Notes: generated by a model from the sequence alone, not told the origin. DNA of 44,833 nt from an uncultured Bacteroidales bacterium (GCA_947173955.1 CAMWHE010000014.1:1-44833), one strand, 5' to 3'; shown: positions 25,264-36,199, counted from the first letter of the stretch. Program-made: numbers and translations.

Positions 25264-26787
25264 TTAGTTGTGATTCATTATCATTGAGATGGCTTTGCCC
25301 GTGCAGGCTGCTATGTCGCTGGCCGTCACACCCCAGTCGCCGTGCTCGCGGGCTGCCAGTTCGCCGGCTATGCCATGGATGTAGACACCCGCCATTGCCG
25401 CCAGTTCGGGTTTGTACCCCTGGGCGAGCAGCGCGAGGATGATGCCGGTCAGCACGTCGCCCGAGCCCGGAGTAGCCAGTGCAGGTGTGCCCGACGAGTT
25501 GAAGCAGACCGTGCCGTCGTGGCGTATGACTGCCGTATGATGCCCTTTGAGCACAATATTGATACTGTAAAAGCGGGCTACCTCCATTGCCTTGACAAGG
25601 CGTTCCTCTGCCGACGACTGCTCGCCGAAAAGTCTGTCGAACTCGCCGGCATGAGGGGTCAGTATCGACAGCACCGGCACACTGTGGAGTAGCACCGGCC
25701 GGCGTGAAAGGCAGTTGAGCGCGTCGGCGTCGAGTATGAGCGGTTTGCGATGGGTCAGCAGAAAATTTTCGAGAGCCTGTACGGTAGCGTCATTCGTCCC
25801 CAGTCCCGGGCCGATCGCTATGGCATCGAAGCTGCGGTCAACGCTTAGTTCGGTGACAAACAGGTCGCCGCGGTTGTATTGGTACATGGCTTCCGGCACA
25901 GCCGTCTGCAGCGTCTCGAAGCCACATTTAGGTGCCTCTACGACAAGCTTGCCGATGCCGGCGCGTAGCGCCCCGCGCGCTCCGAGTACAGCCGCTCCGA
26001 GCATCCCGTAGGACCCTCCGACGAGCAGACCCATGCCGAAGTCTGCCTTTGATGACGTCAGCTTGCGTGGCTTCAGTACAGCCTTGACCTCGGCAGCCTC
26101 TACAAGGTAATAGTTGGCTCTGATTTCCTCTATGGCCGTCTCGCTCAGGCCGATGTCGATTATCTTCCATTCGCCTACGAGTTCCGCGTTGTCGGGGTTG
26201 AAGAATGATATGCGTGGAAACTGTATGGCGAGAGTCAGAGTGGCGTGTATGATGTTGCGGTTGATGGCCATCGGATTGGAATCGCCCATCATGCCGGTCG
26301 GCAGGTCGATGCTGACCACCGTTGCACCCGAGTCGTTGATGTATTGTACCAAAAGTACATATCCCCCCTTGAGATTGTCGCGCAGGCCGCTGCCGAAGAT
26401 GCCGTCGATAATTACGTGCTCCGGAGTGAGTGTGGGGAACGAGAATGTCGAGGTGATTTCCGTGAAAAATATGTCGGTCTCAAGCGCCAGCAGCGCGTCG
26501 CGATACGCCTTGCACGTAGGCGAGAGAGCCTTCCCTCCTACATTGAAGAGATAGACTTCGGGCCGGTAGCCGTGCTCCGCGAGCAGGCGCGCGGTAGCCA
26601 GTGCGTCAGCGCCGTTGTAGCCCGGTCCGGCGAAGATTACGATAGGCTTTCCCGGATGCCATCTTGACTCAATCTCGAAAGCGACCCCTTCGGCTATCCG
26701 CTCTATGAGCTCTATAGCCGAGACCCCTTCCGATTCAATGGTAAACCGGTCAATATCGCGTATTTGTTGAGTAGTGAAAAGTTTCAT
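25264..26787 (-). CDS. nnr: Bifunctional NAD(P)H-hydrate epimerase / ADP-dependent NAD(P)H-hydrate dehydratase
   Basis: The 507-residue protein repairs hydrated NADH and NADPH. The N-terminal YjeF_N epimerase domain (about 1-210) has 'GPGYNGADALATARLL'. The C-terminal ribokinase-like dehydratase domain (about 220-505) has 'GSYGMLGAAVLGARGALRAGIGKL', 'GPGLG' and 'TPGSGDVLTGIILALL' with the catalytic Asp. The start giving MKLFTTQQIRDID fits the family; a 26-residue upstream extension overlaps the promoter and is rejected. Confidence 0.94.
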   Translation of the reverse strand: MKLFTTQQIRDIDRFTIESEGVSAIELIERIAEGVAFEIESRWHPGKPIVIFAGPGYNGADALATARLLAEHGYRPEVYLFNVGGKALSPTCKAYRDALLALETDIFFTEITSTFSFPTLTPEHVIIDGIFGSGLRDNLKGGYVLLVQYINDSGATVVSIDLPTGMMGDSNPMAINRNIIHATLTLAIQFPRISFFNPDNAELVGEWKIIDIGLSETAIEEIRANYYLVEAAEVKAVLKPRKLTSSKADFGMGLLVGGSYGMLGAAVLGARGALRAGIGKLVVEAPKCGFETLQTAVPEAMYQYNRGDLFVTELSVDRSFDAIAIGPGLGTNDATVQALENFLLTHRKPLILDADALNCLSRRPVLLHSVPVLSILTPHAGEFDRLFGEQSSAEERLVKAMEVARFYSINIVLKGHHTAVIRHDGTVCFNSSGTPALATPGSGDVLTGIILALLAQGYKPELAAMAGVYIHGIAGELAAREHGDWGVTASDIAACTGKAISMIMNHN

Positions 26788-26823
26788 CGTGTTATGGCCT
26801 CCGGGATTCGTCAGAAGCAAGCG

Positions 26824-26855
26824 CAAAATTAGCGAAAAAATTACATAATTGTCAA
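26824..26855 (-). promoter_or_regulatory. Promoter of nnr-DUF4831
   Basis: On the minus strand TAATTTTG (26831-26824) fits TAnnTTTG. TTGA about 20 nt upstream (26855-26852) partly fits the -33 box. The leader would be about 30 nt. Confidence 0.45.
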
Positions 26856-26876
26856 GCCTTATCAATAAATGTGTAA

Positions 26877-28271
<1,395 letters not shown>

Positions 28272-28309
28272 CCTTACCTTAACATAACACACGATTAAGA
28301 CTCTCAACC

Positions 28310-28345
28310 GGAGCCGGCCCGATGATGGGTCGGCTCCCATTTTTT
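28310..28345 (+). terminator. Rho-independent terminator of eno
   Basis: An 11-bp stem GGAGCCGGCCC/GGGTCGGCTCC (one G-T pair) with loop GATGAT is followed by CATTTTTT. It lies 38 bp after the eno stop. Confidence 0.92.
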
Positions 28346-28424
28346 ACCCTCCCTGCGTATCTATCTCTTTTGAGGGACTCTGAGAAGAATTTAACATTAT
28401 TTGTGAGCGGAGGGGCGCGCGAGG

Positions 28425-28457
28425 TTTGGCATTATCCTTCGCGGATGCCTATCTTTG
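28425..28457 (+). promoter_or_regulatory. Promoter of the TPR gene, likely leaderless
   Basis: TTTG (28425-28428) and TATCTTTG (28450-28457) are separated by 21 nt, a full consensus match. The ATG is at 28463, only 5 nt after the -7 box, so the transcript would start at or next to the start codon. Confidence 0.7.
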
Positions 28458-28462
28458 TAGTT

Positions 28463-30565
28463 ATGAAGTTAAGAAAACTCATAATACTATTTCTGGTAGC
28501 CGTCAGCGCGGTTTCTCTCCCTGCTAAGGCTCAGATCAATGCCGAACAGGTGATCCGCATTGGCCGCAATGCGCTCTATTTCGACGACTACCTCCTTTCG
28601 ATACAGTATTTCAATCAGGCTATCCAGGCCAAGCCGTATCTGGCTATGCCTTACTTTCTGAGAGCAATCGCAAAGCTCAATCTCGACGACTATCTGGGCG
28701 CCGAGGAAGATGCCACAGCCGCCATCGAACGCAATCCGTTCATAGCCGATGCTTTCGAGGTCAGGGGAGTGGCCCGCCAGAATCGCGGCGACTCCCAGGG
28801 AGCTATCGATGACTATAATAAGGCGCTCGAGCTGCTGCCCGAAAATCGCGGATTGCTTTATAACAAGGCGATGGCTCAGCAGGACGTCAAGGACTACGAA
28901 GGCGCGTCAGCCACATACGCTCAGCTTTTAAAGTCATATCCCGGCTATGAGAACGGCTATCTCGGACGCGCCAAGCTCTCTATTGAGCTCGGCGATACCG
29001 TATCGGCAAGAGCCGACCTTGACCGTGCGATAGAGATCAATAAGAATCTTGCGGGCGCCTATGTCCTGCGTGCCGGTATTCTTCTCGACCGCGGGAAGGA
29101 CTTCGGGAGCGCCGAAACCGATCTTGACGCCGCCATCCGCCTTATGCCTCATGAGGCCGGGCTTTACATCAATCGTGCCTATGCCCGCTATAAGCGCGAT
29201 AATTTTGACGGCGCTCTGGCCGACTATGAGTCGGCGATATCCAATGACCCTCTCAATCCGGTAGCCTACTTCAACCGGGGTATCCTCCGGATGGAGACTT
29301 TTGACAATGACCGCGCTCTGGCTGACTTCTCACAGGTGCTGCAGCTCGACCCCGACGACTACCGCGCCCTTTACAACCGCGCCATGATCTATGCCGCCAA
29401 GAAAGACTATCACAGCTCCATCGCCGACATATCCCGTGTAGTCGATGCTTTCCCGGATTTCCCTGCCGCCCGCTATACGCGCTTTACCATCTATGAGGAG
29501 ATGGGCGACCGCGCCAATGCCATAAAGGACTATGATCAGTCAGTAGCAATGTTCAAGTCGCTGAGAAATCAGATCAATCAGTCTAAATCAGAATCACCTC
29601 TGGGTGATACAGCCGCCATCGCGCCTGCCTCACAGCCTAGGGAGGACGACCGCGAAGCTGATGACATAGCCACCCGGAGTGCCGACGACGTAGCTCGCCG
29701 CTTCCGCTCCCTGCTGACCATCGACAATGATGTCGCGCTTGCCGAGGATCACAATAACCGCAATATCCGTGGCCGCATTCAGGATCGCAATCAGCTCATA
29801 GCTATGGCGCCGATGTTTAAGCTCAGTTTTTATGCCGATGATGATGCCGAGGAACATTCCGCTCTCTATGCACTCCGTGAAGCCGAGCGTGCCAATGCCA
29901 CCCGCGCTCTGCGCCATCAGCTCTATGTCGTCCTCAATGACGTCGGACCCGTTGGCGAGGAGCAGATCGCTTCCCACTTCCAGTCCGTCGACTACTATAA
30001 CTCTTATATAGCTACTCACGCTCCGCGTCCCATCGACTTCTTCGGCCGGGGCATGGACTATATGATGCTCTACAATTATCCCGCTGCCATAGCTGATTTC
30101 ACGCGTGCTCTCGAACTCAATCCCGACTTTATGATCGCCCTGCTGATGCGTGCCGATGCCCGCTTCAAGAGTGTAAAGGCGGAGCATGGCGCCGGCGATA
30201 TCTCCCAGTCTCCGGCTAAAAAATCGTCAGATTTCAACAGTTATCATGCCGCTGATGCCCTTTATCGCTCCCGGCTCTATGAAGTCCTGGCCGATATCGA
30301 CCGTGTCATAGCTCTTTCGCCCCGTATGGCCATAGCCTACTACAATCGGGGATGTGTGCTTGCCGAGATGGGAGATGTCGATGGATCTATCAAGGCTTTT
30401 ACACGCGCTATCGAGCTTGAACCGACCCTCGGTGTGGCGTTCTACAACCGCGGCTATCAGTATCTCCAGGCCGGCGACAGCCGCAACGGTACGGCCGATC
30501 TGAGCCGGGCGGGCGAGCTCGGCATCGTTCCCAGCTACAACCTGCTGAAACGCATGAACAGATAG
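28463..30565 (+). CDS. Secreted tetratricopeptide-repeat protein
   Basis: The 700-residue protein has a signal peptide (MKLRKLIILFLVAVSAVSLPAKAQ). About ten TPR units fill residues 25-385 ('YFNQAIQAKPYLAMPYFLRAIAKLNL', 'AIDDYNKALELLPENRGLLYNKA' style). A less regular charged middle section follows (about 400-530), and more TPRs to the C-terminus. It is probably periplasmic or outer-membrane-associated and works as a protein-binding scaffold; partners unknown. Open frame exists upstream of the chosen ATG, but it runs through the eno terminator and this gene's promoter. Confidence 0.85.
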   Translation: MKLRKLIILFLVAVSAVSLPAKAQINAEQVIRIGRNALYFDDYLLSIQYFNQAIQAKPYLAMPYFLRAIAKLNLDDYLGAEEDATAAIERNPFIADAFEVRGVARQNRGDSQGAIDDYNKALELLPENRGLLYNKAMAQQDVKDYEGASATYAQLLKSYPGYENGYLGRAKLSIELGDTVSARADLDRAIEINKNLAGAYVLRAGILLDRGKDFGSAETDLDAAIRLMPHEAGLYINRAYARYKRDNFDGALADYESAISNDPLNPVAYFNRGILRMETFDNDRALADFSQVLQLDPDDYRALYNRAMIYAAKKDYHSSIADISRVVDAFPDFPAARYTRFTIYEEMGDRANAIKDYDQSVAMFKSLRNQINQSKSESPLGDTAAIAPASQPREDDREADDIATRSADDVARRFRSLLTIDNDVALAEDHNNRNIRGRIQDRNQLIAMAPMFKLSFYADDDAEEHSALYALREAERANATRALRHQLYVVLNDVGPVGEEQIASHFQSVDYYNSYIATHAPRPIDFFGRGMDYMMLYNYPAAIADFTRALELNPDFMIALLMRADARFKSVKAEHGAGDISQSPAKKSSDFNSYHAADALYRSRLYEVLADIDRVIALSPRMAIAYYNRGCVLAEMGDVDGSIKAFTRAIELEPTLGVAFYNRGYQYLQAGDSRNGTADLSRAGELGIVPSYNLLKRMNR

Positions 30566-30619
30566 CCATGTCTGCCCGTTATTCATAGCAGAGATTAATC
30601 TATTTATACATTATTATAT

Positions 30620-32155
30620 ATGCTGACACCTCATGACCATGAAGTACTCGCCCGCCGGGGCGTGACGGAGTCGCAGCTCCTGGAGCAGGTCGACCGTTTC
30701 AAATCAGGATTCCCGTTTCTTCGTATAGCCGATTCCGCAAGACTTGGCGCCGGTATCACCTCGCTTTCCCTGCAGGAGGAAGAGGAGGCTATTACCCGGT
30801 GGAACAGTTACCTTGCAGATGGAGGCCGCGTAGCCAAATTCGTCCCCGCCTCCGGGGCTGCCTCCCGTATGTTTAAGTCCCTCTTCGCGTTTGTTGACGG
30901 CGATGCCGATACGCCTGCAGACGGAAGTGATGTTGCTCGCCTCCTTGCTGATGTGGAGCGGCTGCCGTTCTATAAGGAACTTGACGCTCTGTTGCTTAAG
31001 ACAAAAGGCAAGTCCGTCCGTCAGCTGCTTGACGAAGGACGCTTCAAGGATGTCGTCGCAGCTATCATTCTCCCGGAAGGGCTCAACTATGGTAACTTGC
31101 CCAAAGGTCTCCTGTCATTCCATGCTTATCCCGACGGTAGCGTGCGCACGCCTGTAGAAGAACAGCTTGTTGAGGGCGCGCAGTCAGCCACCGGTAAGGA
31201 TGGTGTCGTCAAGCTCCACTTCACGGTCTCAGGCAATCACCGGGCTCTTTTTGAAAAGAAACTTTCGGAAGCTATCCCGGCTATCGAGAAGCGCATGGGC
31301 GTGAAATTCGATGTTTCCATGTCGGAGCAGAAGCCTTCGACCGACACCGTCGCCGTCAATCCGGACAATACTCTCTTCCGCGAGAATGGCGAGCTGGTAT
31401 TCCGTCCCGGTGGCCACGGCGCTCTGATTCAGAATCTCAATGACATCGATTCAGAAGTTATTTTCATAAAAAATATTGATAATGTAGTCCCCGACTCCCG
31501 TCGTGACTCCACAATTTACTATAAGAAAGTGCTTGCCGGCTATCTCATCGAGCTTCACGACCGTATTTTCAAATACTATGCGTATCTCCATTCCGGCGAC
31601 TATGATCGCAAGATCCTCGACGAGATTGTTGACTTTGCACAGAGCAAGCTGTCGATTCAGCTTCCCGACTATATTAAGGGAAAGTCCGATGCGGAGCTTG
31701 CCGGCTTTCTTGCTTCCAAATTCAATCGCCCCTTACGTGTGGCCGGCATGGTGCGCAATGAAGGCGAGCCCGGAGGTGGCCCGTATCTGACCTACAATTC
31801 CGACGGCTCCGTGTCACCTCAGGTTCTTGAAAGCACCCAGATCGACAATTCCAATCCGGAATATGTCAGGATGGTAAGTCGCGCTACTCATTTCAATCCG
31901 GTCGATCTTGTCTGCTACGTTACCGACTTTGAGGGGCGTCACTACGACCTGCCTCGCTACGTTGATCCGTCGACCGGATTCATCTCCGAGAAGTCTCTTC
32001 ACGGCAAGACCCTACGCGCACTCGAATTACCGGGCCTTTGGAACGGGGCGATGAGCGATTGGACTACTGTCTTTGTCGAGGTACCTATCTCTACGTTCAA
32101 TCCTGTAAAGACTGTCAATGACCTGCTTCGTGATGCTCATCAATCGGAAAAATAA
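30620..32155 (+). CDS. DUF4301 family protein
   Basis: The 511-residue cytoplasmic protein matches the Bacteroidota DUF4301 family: 'FVPASGAASRMFKSL', 'PKGLLSFHAY', 'RPGGHGALIQNLNDID' and 'DVIFIKNIDNVVPD'-like text. The nucleotide-sugar-transferase-like motifs ('PASGAASRM' and the GGHGAL loop) suggest a GT-A/pyrophosphorylase-like fold, but activity is unproven. It has its own start 54 bp after the TPR gene and may share its transcript. Confidence 0.85.
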   Translation: MLTPHDHEVLARRGVTESQLLEQVDRFKSGFPFLRIADSARLGAGITSLSLQEEEEAITRWNSYLADGGRVAKFVPASGAASRMFKSLFAFVDGDADTPADGSDVARLLADVERLPFYKELDALLLKTKGKSVRQLLDEGRFKDVVAAIILPEGLNYGNLPKGLLSFHAYPDGSVRTPVEEQLVEGAQSATGKDGVVKLHFTVSGNHRALFEKKLSEAIPAIEKRMGVKFDVSMSEQKPSTDTVAVNPDNTLFRENGELVFRPGGHGALIQNLNDIDSEVIFIKNIDNVVPDSRRDSTIYYKKVLAGYLIELHDRIFKYYAYLHSGDYDRKILDEIVDFAQSKLSIQLPDYIKGKSDAELAGFLASKFNRPLRVAGMVRNEGEPGGGPYLTYNSDGSVSPQVLESTQIDNSNPEYVRMVSRATHFNPVDLVCYVTDFEGRHYDLPRYVDPSTGFISEKSLHGKTLRALELPGLWNGAMSDWTTVFVEVPISTFNPVKTVNDLLRDAHQSEK

Positions 32156-32362
32156 ACAATATTTTGGGTAAAATTTAATTATATAATTAAAATATTTAAA
32201 AACAACCGAATTATTTAATTAATAATTAGTCTATATTGGGCTTTATTTTTTAATTACATTCTTCGCTGATTGATAGATATTTACATTTTATATCCATGAA
32301 TAACAGTCTATATTGACCCTGTATCAGGCTTTTTCGGCGGTACAACCTATGATTTTTTGGTC

Positions 32363-32606
32363 TATATTTGTATTGTCAAAAAGAAACACATAAGTCTTTT
32401 GACTCCCCGATTTTCAAGCGGGATTAAAGACTGAAAGCATGATTACCGAAGAAAGACTTAATTATTAGGGTTAGATTTTATCAACTTATTGCTTAATCGA
32501 TGAATTTAGATAATAATCGTGTTTTATGTTAGGTTTGTTATTCTTGGGCATAAATCCAAGATATAAAAGAAAGAGCTGCTTTGTGAAAAGCGGCTCTTTC
32601 TTTTTT
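32363..32606 (+). ncRNA. Candidate structured non-coding RNA with own promoter box and terminator
   Basis: A -7 box TATATTTG (32363-32370) lies 200 nt upstream of a strong terminator (32570-32606). Between them AAGTCTTT (32392-32399) can pair either with AAAGACT (32426-32432), enclosing a CCCG/CGGG hairpin (32406-32409/32419-32422), or with AAAGACTT (32452-32459). A further hairpin CTTGG/CCAAG sits at 32543-32560. The only ORFs are very short (for example nine codons from 32439). No good -33 box is seen. It matches no RNA family I recognise. Confidence 0.4.
32570..32606 (+). terminator. Rho-independent terminator
   Basis: AAAGAGCTGCT (32570-32580) pairs with AGCGGCTCTTT (32589-32599), one G-T pair, followed by CTTTTTT. 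It could end the candidate RNA or read-through from the DUF4301 gene. Confidence 0.85.
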
Positions 32607-32653
32607 AAAGGATATAAAGCAAGAGAGCCGCGCCCCCGGCGCAGCCCTCCTTG

Positions 32654-32725
32654 TATCCCCGTGGGGAGTCGAACCCCAATCGTTGGAACCGGAATCCAAT
32701 ATTCTATCCATTGAACTACGGAGAC
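32654..32725 (-). tRNA. tRNA-Arg (anticodon CCG)
   Basis: The 72-nt cloverleaf on the minus strand has acceptor GTCTCCG/CGGGGAT with discriminator A and no encoded CCA. The anticodon loop TTCCGGT sits on a TTGGA/TCCAA stem, and the T-arm has GGTTCGACTCC. It decodes CGG. Confidence 0.93.
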
Positions 32726-32742
32726 GTATTGTTTTATTGTTG

Positions 32743-32750
32743 CAAAGTTA
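32743..32750 (-). promoter_or_regulatory. -7 box of tRNA-Arg(CCG)
   Basis: TAACTTTG on the minus strand ends 17 nt before the tRNA 5' end, the same spacing as for the other tRNA-Arg. No well-placed -33 box. Confidence 0.6.
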
Positions 32751-32792
32751 CTAATCTTTTCCAACAATCCCGCTCTTTGACCGAAAAAATCT

Positions 32793-34313
32793 TTATCCGG
32801 CATCGTCGGGCAGATGCAGTGCGCCTGTGACGGCTTTGCGGATCCGCTCGGCCGGACGTCCGTCGGCCTTAAGCAGGGCAATGATCTGGGCGATGTATGC
32901 CTCTTTGTTGTGTAAGCCTACTAGACCGGCCACATTGGAGTTCGGAAGCATCGATTTCTGATTGTAGACGCGCAGGATTGACTCATAGTCGGCATCCGCG
33001 ATGTATTGCTTGAACTGGCGGCACAGATCCTCATAGTATCTGCGGGGACGTATCTCGTCGACGAGTCCAGCGATATGTTTCTCGAGCTGGCTGATATCTG
33101 TAAAACGGCCGTCTATGCGGTATTCGACCGTACGCTTTACGTGGTGGCGTGTGTGCATCAGTGCCTGTTCGCGATATTCTGCCGCGAACATCTTGATTAC
33201 AGCCTGTCTGACACGTCTGGCTACCGTCGATTCGTTGTAGCCGCGGGCAGACGCTACGGCTCTGACAACTTCTTCGAGCAACAGCAGATTCTCTATCTCG
33301 GCTACGTCCGGTACGAGGATATTCTTGCGCCGCAGATAGTCGACTTCGCCTGCGTCGCGCCGGTCGCGGTCTACGATGCCCCGCGAGACCATATGGTGAA
33401 GGGTGTTGAGGTCGTTGAAGGTGCGTGTGGCCTCGATGACTTTGTTGCAGCTGCCGAGTGATTTGACTGTATAGTCCTTGAATATCAGCGGATACAGCTT
33501 GGAGTCAATGGATCGCACCCCGTCCCCCTCGATGAAGAGTACAGGTTTCCTCGCGCCGATGAGCGACATATACATCTCATCGGAGAGGGGCGAGCCCGGA
33601 GGCAATATTTCATAGTCCCATTGAGAATTGACCGGATAGTAATCGCGCACCCAGATGACCGACGCGCCCTGTCGTGTCGATGCGAACTCGAAGTCGTGTG
33701 TGGTATAGACCATCGTGCAGTCCGGACGAAGCTGTTCCAGTCGGTTCCAGAGCGACTGCATCACTGTCGGATGCAGAAACATTTCGGGCGAGTCTACCAG
33801 CACGACTGCCCCGGCAGGTGCGTAAAGCATGGCGGCTATGAGGTAGAGCACAGCCCGCTCGCCGTCGCTCAGGCGTCCGGCGGAGTAGGGGGAGTCGTCG
33901 GTGGAATCGTCGCGTGTGAATGCGAACTGCGTGCTGTCCAGCAGAATGTTGTGATTCGGATATATCTCACGCCACAGGCTGATGAGACTGTCGAGCGGCG
34001 TATGCTCGAGAGTCGCTCCGGCGTCGGCGGTACGCCGCAGCTTGAAGGCGAGCAGGGTGTCCATCTCGTCGCGTCTGAGCCGTTCGAGCAGGCGGTCTAT
34101 GTCTGGCGTATCGGCTATCTTGCCGCCTGCTCCATAGATACCGTGCAGGGCACCGATCCGGTATGCTCTCTCGCCCAGATTCTTGGCCAGCGTGGTGGCA
34201 AACCGCGATTTACCGCTGCCGTTAGCGCCTATGATCACCAGCGACTGCGTGCAGAGCGGTAGCTGACGCCTTTTGCCGTCGGCTGATCGGGGTAGGGTGA
34301 GGGAGAGAGCCAT
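32793..34313 (-). CDS. AAA ATPase fused to DUF4435 (PARIS AriA-AriB-like)
   Basis: The 506-residue protein has an ABC/SMC-type ATPase: Walker A G-A-N-G-S-G-K-S (29-36), signature L-S-D-G-E-R-A (148-154), Walker B V-L-V-D-S-P-E (171-177) and switch His206 in T-T-H-D. The second half is DUF4435/TOPRIM-like: 'LFIEGDG' with Glu262, D-R-D at 315-317 and 'EIENLLLL' at 339-346. In PARIS phage defence AriA (ATPase) holds AriB (DUF4435 nuclease), which cuts tRNA when released; single-chain fusions exist. A housekeeping role is equally possible, because the gene follows typA by 25 bp and lacks obvious mobile neighbours. Domains are well supported; defence function is inference. Confidence 0.8.
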   Translation of the reverse strand: MALSLTLPRSADGKRRQLPLCTQSLVIIGANGSGKSRFATTLAKNLGERAYRIGALHGIYGAGGKIADTPDIDRLLERLRRDEMDTLLAFKLRRTADAGATLEHTPLDSLISLWREIYPNHNILLDSTQFAFTRDDSTDDSPYSAGRLSDGERAVLYLIAAMLYAPAGAVVLVDSPEMFLHPTVMQSLWNRLEQLRPDCTMVYTTHDFEFASTRQGASVIWVRDYYPVNSQWDYEILPPGSPLSDEMYMSLIGARKPVLFIEGDGVRSIDSKLYPLIFKDYTVKSLGSCNKVIEATRTFNDLNTLHHMVSRGIVDRDRRDAGEVDYLRRKNILVPDVAEIENLLLLEEVVRAVASARGYNESTVARRVRQAVIKMFAAEYREQALMHTRHHVKRTVEYRIDGRFTDISQLEKHIAGLVDEIRPRRYYEDLCRQFKQYIADADYESILRVYNQKSMLPNSNVAGLVGLHNKEAYIAQIIALLKADGRPAERIRKAVTGALHLPDDAG

Positions 34314-34338
34314 GACCGTGACTATGGGATGGACGAGA

Positions 34339-36135
34339 TTAGCGTCCGGCGCGCTTACGCTCGATCTCGTCGAGAATTATCTTGCGCAGACGGATATGGT
34401 GGGGAGTGACCTCCACATACTCGTCTTCCTTGATGTATTCAAGCGCTTCTTCGAGGCTGAATACGACGGGAGGGACTATACGGGCCTTATCGTCGGCGCC
34501 TGATGCGCGCATATTTGTAAGTTTCTTCGACTTGGTGACGTTGACCACGATGTCATTGTCCTTGGCGTTTTCGCCTACAACCTGTCCGGCATAGACTTCC
34601 TCCTGCGGGAAAATGAAGAATCGGCCGCGATCCTGGAGTTTGTCGATGGCGTAAGCGAAGGCTGTGCCGGCTTCCATCGCTATCAGGGAGCCGTTGGTGC
34701 GTCGCTCGATGTCACCTTTCCATGGCTGATATTCAAGGAAGCGGTGAGCCATGATGGCTTCGCCTGCCGAGGCGGTCAGGACATTGTTGCGCAGGCCGAT
34801 GATGCCGCGTGACGGTATCTGGAATTCCATGTGTGTGCGGTCGCCCTGACTTGCCATCGACATAAGGTCACCCTTGCGGCGGGTCACCATGTCGATCATC
34901 TTGGAAGCGTATTCGTCGGTCACATTGATGGTCAGAAGCTCGACCGGTTCACATTTGACGCCGTCGATTTCCTTGATAAGCACCTGAGGCTGACCTACCT
35001 GCAGTTCGTAACCCTCGCGGCGCATAGTCTCGATAAGCACTGAGAGGTGAAGGACGCCGCGGCCGTATACGGTCCATACATCCTGATGGTCATCCTTCTT
35101 GACGCGGAGCGCCAGGTTGCGGTCGAGCTCACGCATCAGGCGGTCATGGATGTGGCGTGAGGTCACATACTTGCCGTCGCGGCCGAAGAAGGGGCTGTCG
35201 TTGATGGTGAATGTCATTGACATTGTGGGCTCGTCGATGGCGATGCGGGGCAGTGCTTCGGGATTGGCCGGATCGGCTACAGTGTCGCCGATCTCAAATC
35301 CCTCGATGCCTACCAGAGCGCAGATATCGCCGCTGCTGACGCTTTCCACGCGCTTGCGGCCCATACCTTCGAATACGTGCAGCTCCTTGATTTTCTGGCG
35401 GGAAACGCTGCCGTCCTTTTTGCAGAGGGCTATTTCCATTCCCTCGCGCAGGGTGCCGCGGTGTACGCGGCCGATGGCGATACGACCCACATAGCTCGAG
35501 AAGTCAAGCGATGTGATCAGCATCTGGGCGTCGCCTTCGAGGGTGACAGGCGCGGGAATATATTCTATGATGGCGTCGAGTACGGGGAGGATATTGTCGG
35601 TCGGTTTGCGCCAGTCGGTGCTCATCCAGCCATTCTTGGCCGAGCCGTAGATAGTCGGGAAGTCGAGCTGATCCTCGGTGGCGTCGAGGCTGCACATGAG
35701 GTCGAACACCATCTCCTGCACCTCGTCGGGGCGGCAGTTGGGTTTGTCGACTTTATTGATGACGACTACCGGTTTCAGTCCCATCTGGATAGCTTTCTGA
35801 AGCACGAAGCGGGTCTGGGGCATCGGGCCTTCGAAGGCGTCGACCAGCAGCAGGCAACCGTCGGCCATGTTGAGCACGCGTTCCACCTCGCCGCCGAAAT
35901 CGGCGTGTCCCGGAGTGTCTATGATATTGATTTTGGTGTCTTTATAGTTGATTGAAACGTTCTTGGATAGGATTGTTATGCCTCGTTCACGTTCGAGGTC
36001 GTTATTGTCGAGGATAAGTTCTCCCGTTGTCTGATTGTCGCGGAAGAGATGTCCGGCGAGAAGCATTTTGTCAACGAGAGTGGTCTTGCCATGGTCTACG
36101 TGGGCAATGATGGCAATGTTTCTAATATTCTGCAT
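34339..36135 (-). CDS. typA: Ribosome-associated translational GTPase TypA/BipA
   Basis: The 598-residue protein binds 70S ribosomes and helps 50S assembly and stress adaptation. The G motifs are AHVDHGKT (G1, 11-18), 'RERGIT' (switch I), D-T-P-G-H (G3) and N-K-V-D (G4). EF-G-like domains III and V and the TypA-specific C-terminal domain follow ('[30 protein letters not shown]'). Length and order match the family. Confidence 0.96.
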   Translation of the reverse strand: MQNIRNIAIIAHVDHGKTTLVDKMLLAGHLFRDNQTTGELILDNNDLERERGITILSKNVSINYKDTKINIIDTPGHADFGGEVERVLNMADGCLLLVDAFEGPMPQTRFVLQKAIQMGLKPVVVINKVDKPNCRPDEVQEMVFDLMCSLDATEDQLDFPTIYGSAKNGWMSTDWRKPTDNILPVLDAIIEYIPAPVTLEGDAQMLITSLDFSSYVGRIAIGRVHRGTLREGMEIALCKKDGSVSRQKIKELHVFEGMGRKRVESVSSGDICALVGIEGFEIGDTVADPANPEALPRIAIDEPTMSMTFTINDSPFFGRDGKYVTSRHIHDRLMRELDRNLALRVKKDDHQDVWTVYGRGVLHLSVLIETMRREGYELQVGQPQVLIKEIDGVKCEPVELLTINVTDEYASKMIDMVTRRKGDLMSMASQGDRTHMEFQIPSRGIIGLRNNVLTASAGEAIMAHRFLEYQPWKGDIERRTNGSLIAMEAGTAFAYAIDKLQDRGRFFIFPQEEVYAGQVVGENAKDNDIVVNVTKSKKLTNMRASGADDKARIVPPVVFSLEEALEYIKEDEYVEVTPHHIRLRKIILDEIERKRAGR

Positions 36136-36158
36136 ACCTTATAATTGTTTTCAGGGTG

Positions 36159-36166
36159 CAAATTTA
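36159..36166 (-). promoter_or_regulatory. -7 box of typA
   Basis: TAAATTTG on the minus strand gives a leader of about 20 nt to the typA ATG. It lies in a 100-bp divergent region shared with the LysM gene. Confidence 0.5.
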
Positions 36167-36199
36167 CACATTTTTGTTTAAAGAAGAGATAAAAACCCT

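Larger units (their letters stand above)
32156..32653. other. Long AT-rich intergenic region
   Basis: No convincing gene in 498 bp. It contains a 16-bp AT palindrome near 32179-32194, three copies of GTCTATATT (starting 32229, 32306 and 32360), a -7 box, paired stem-loops and a strong terminator, described separately. Confidence 0.8.
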
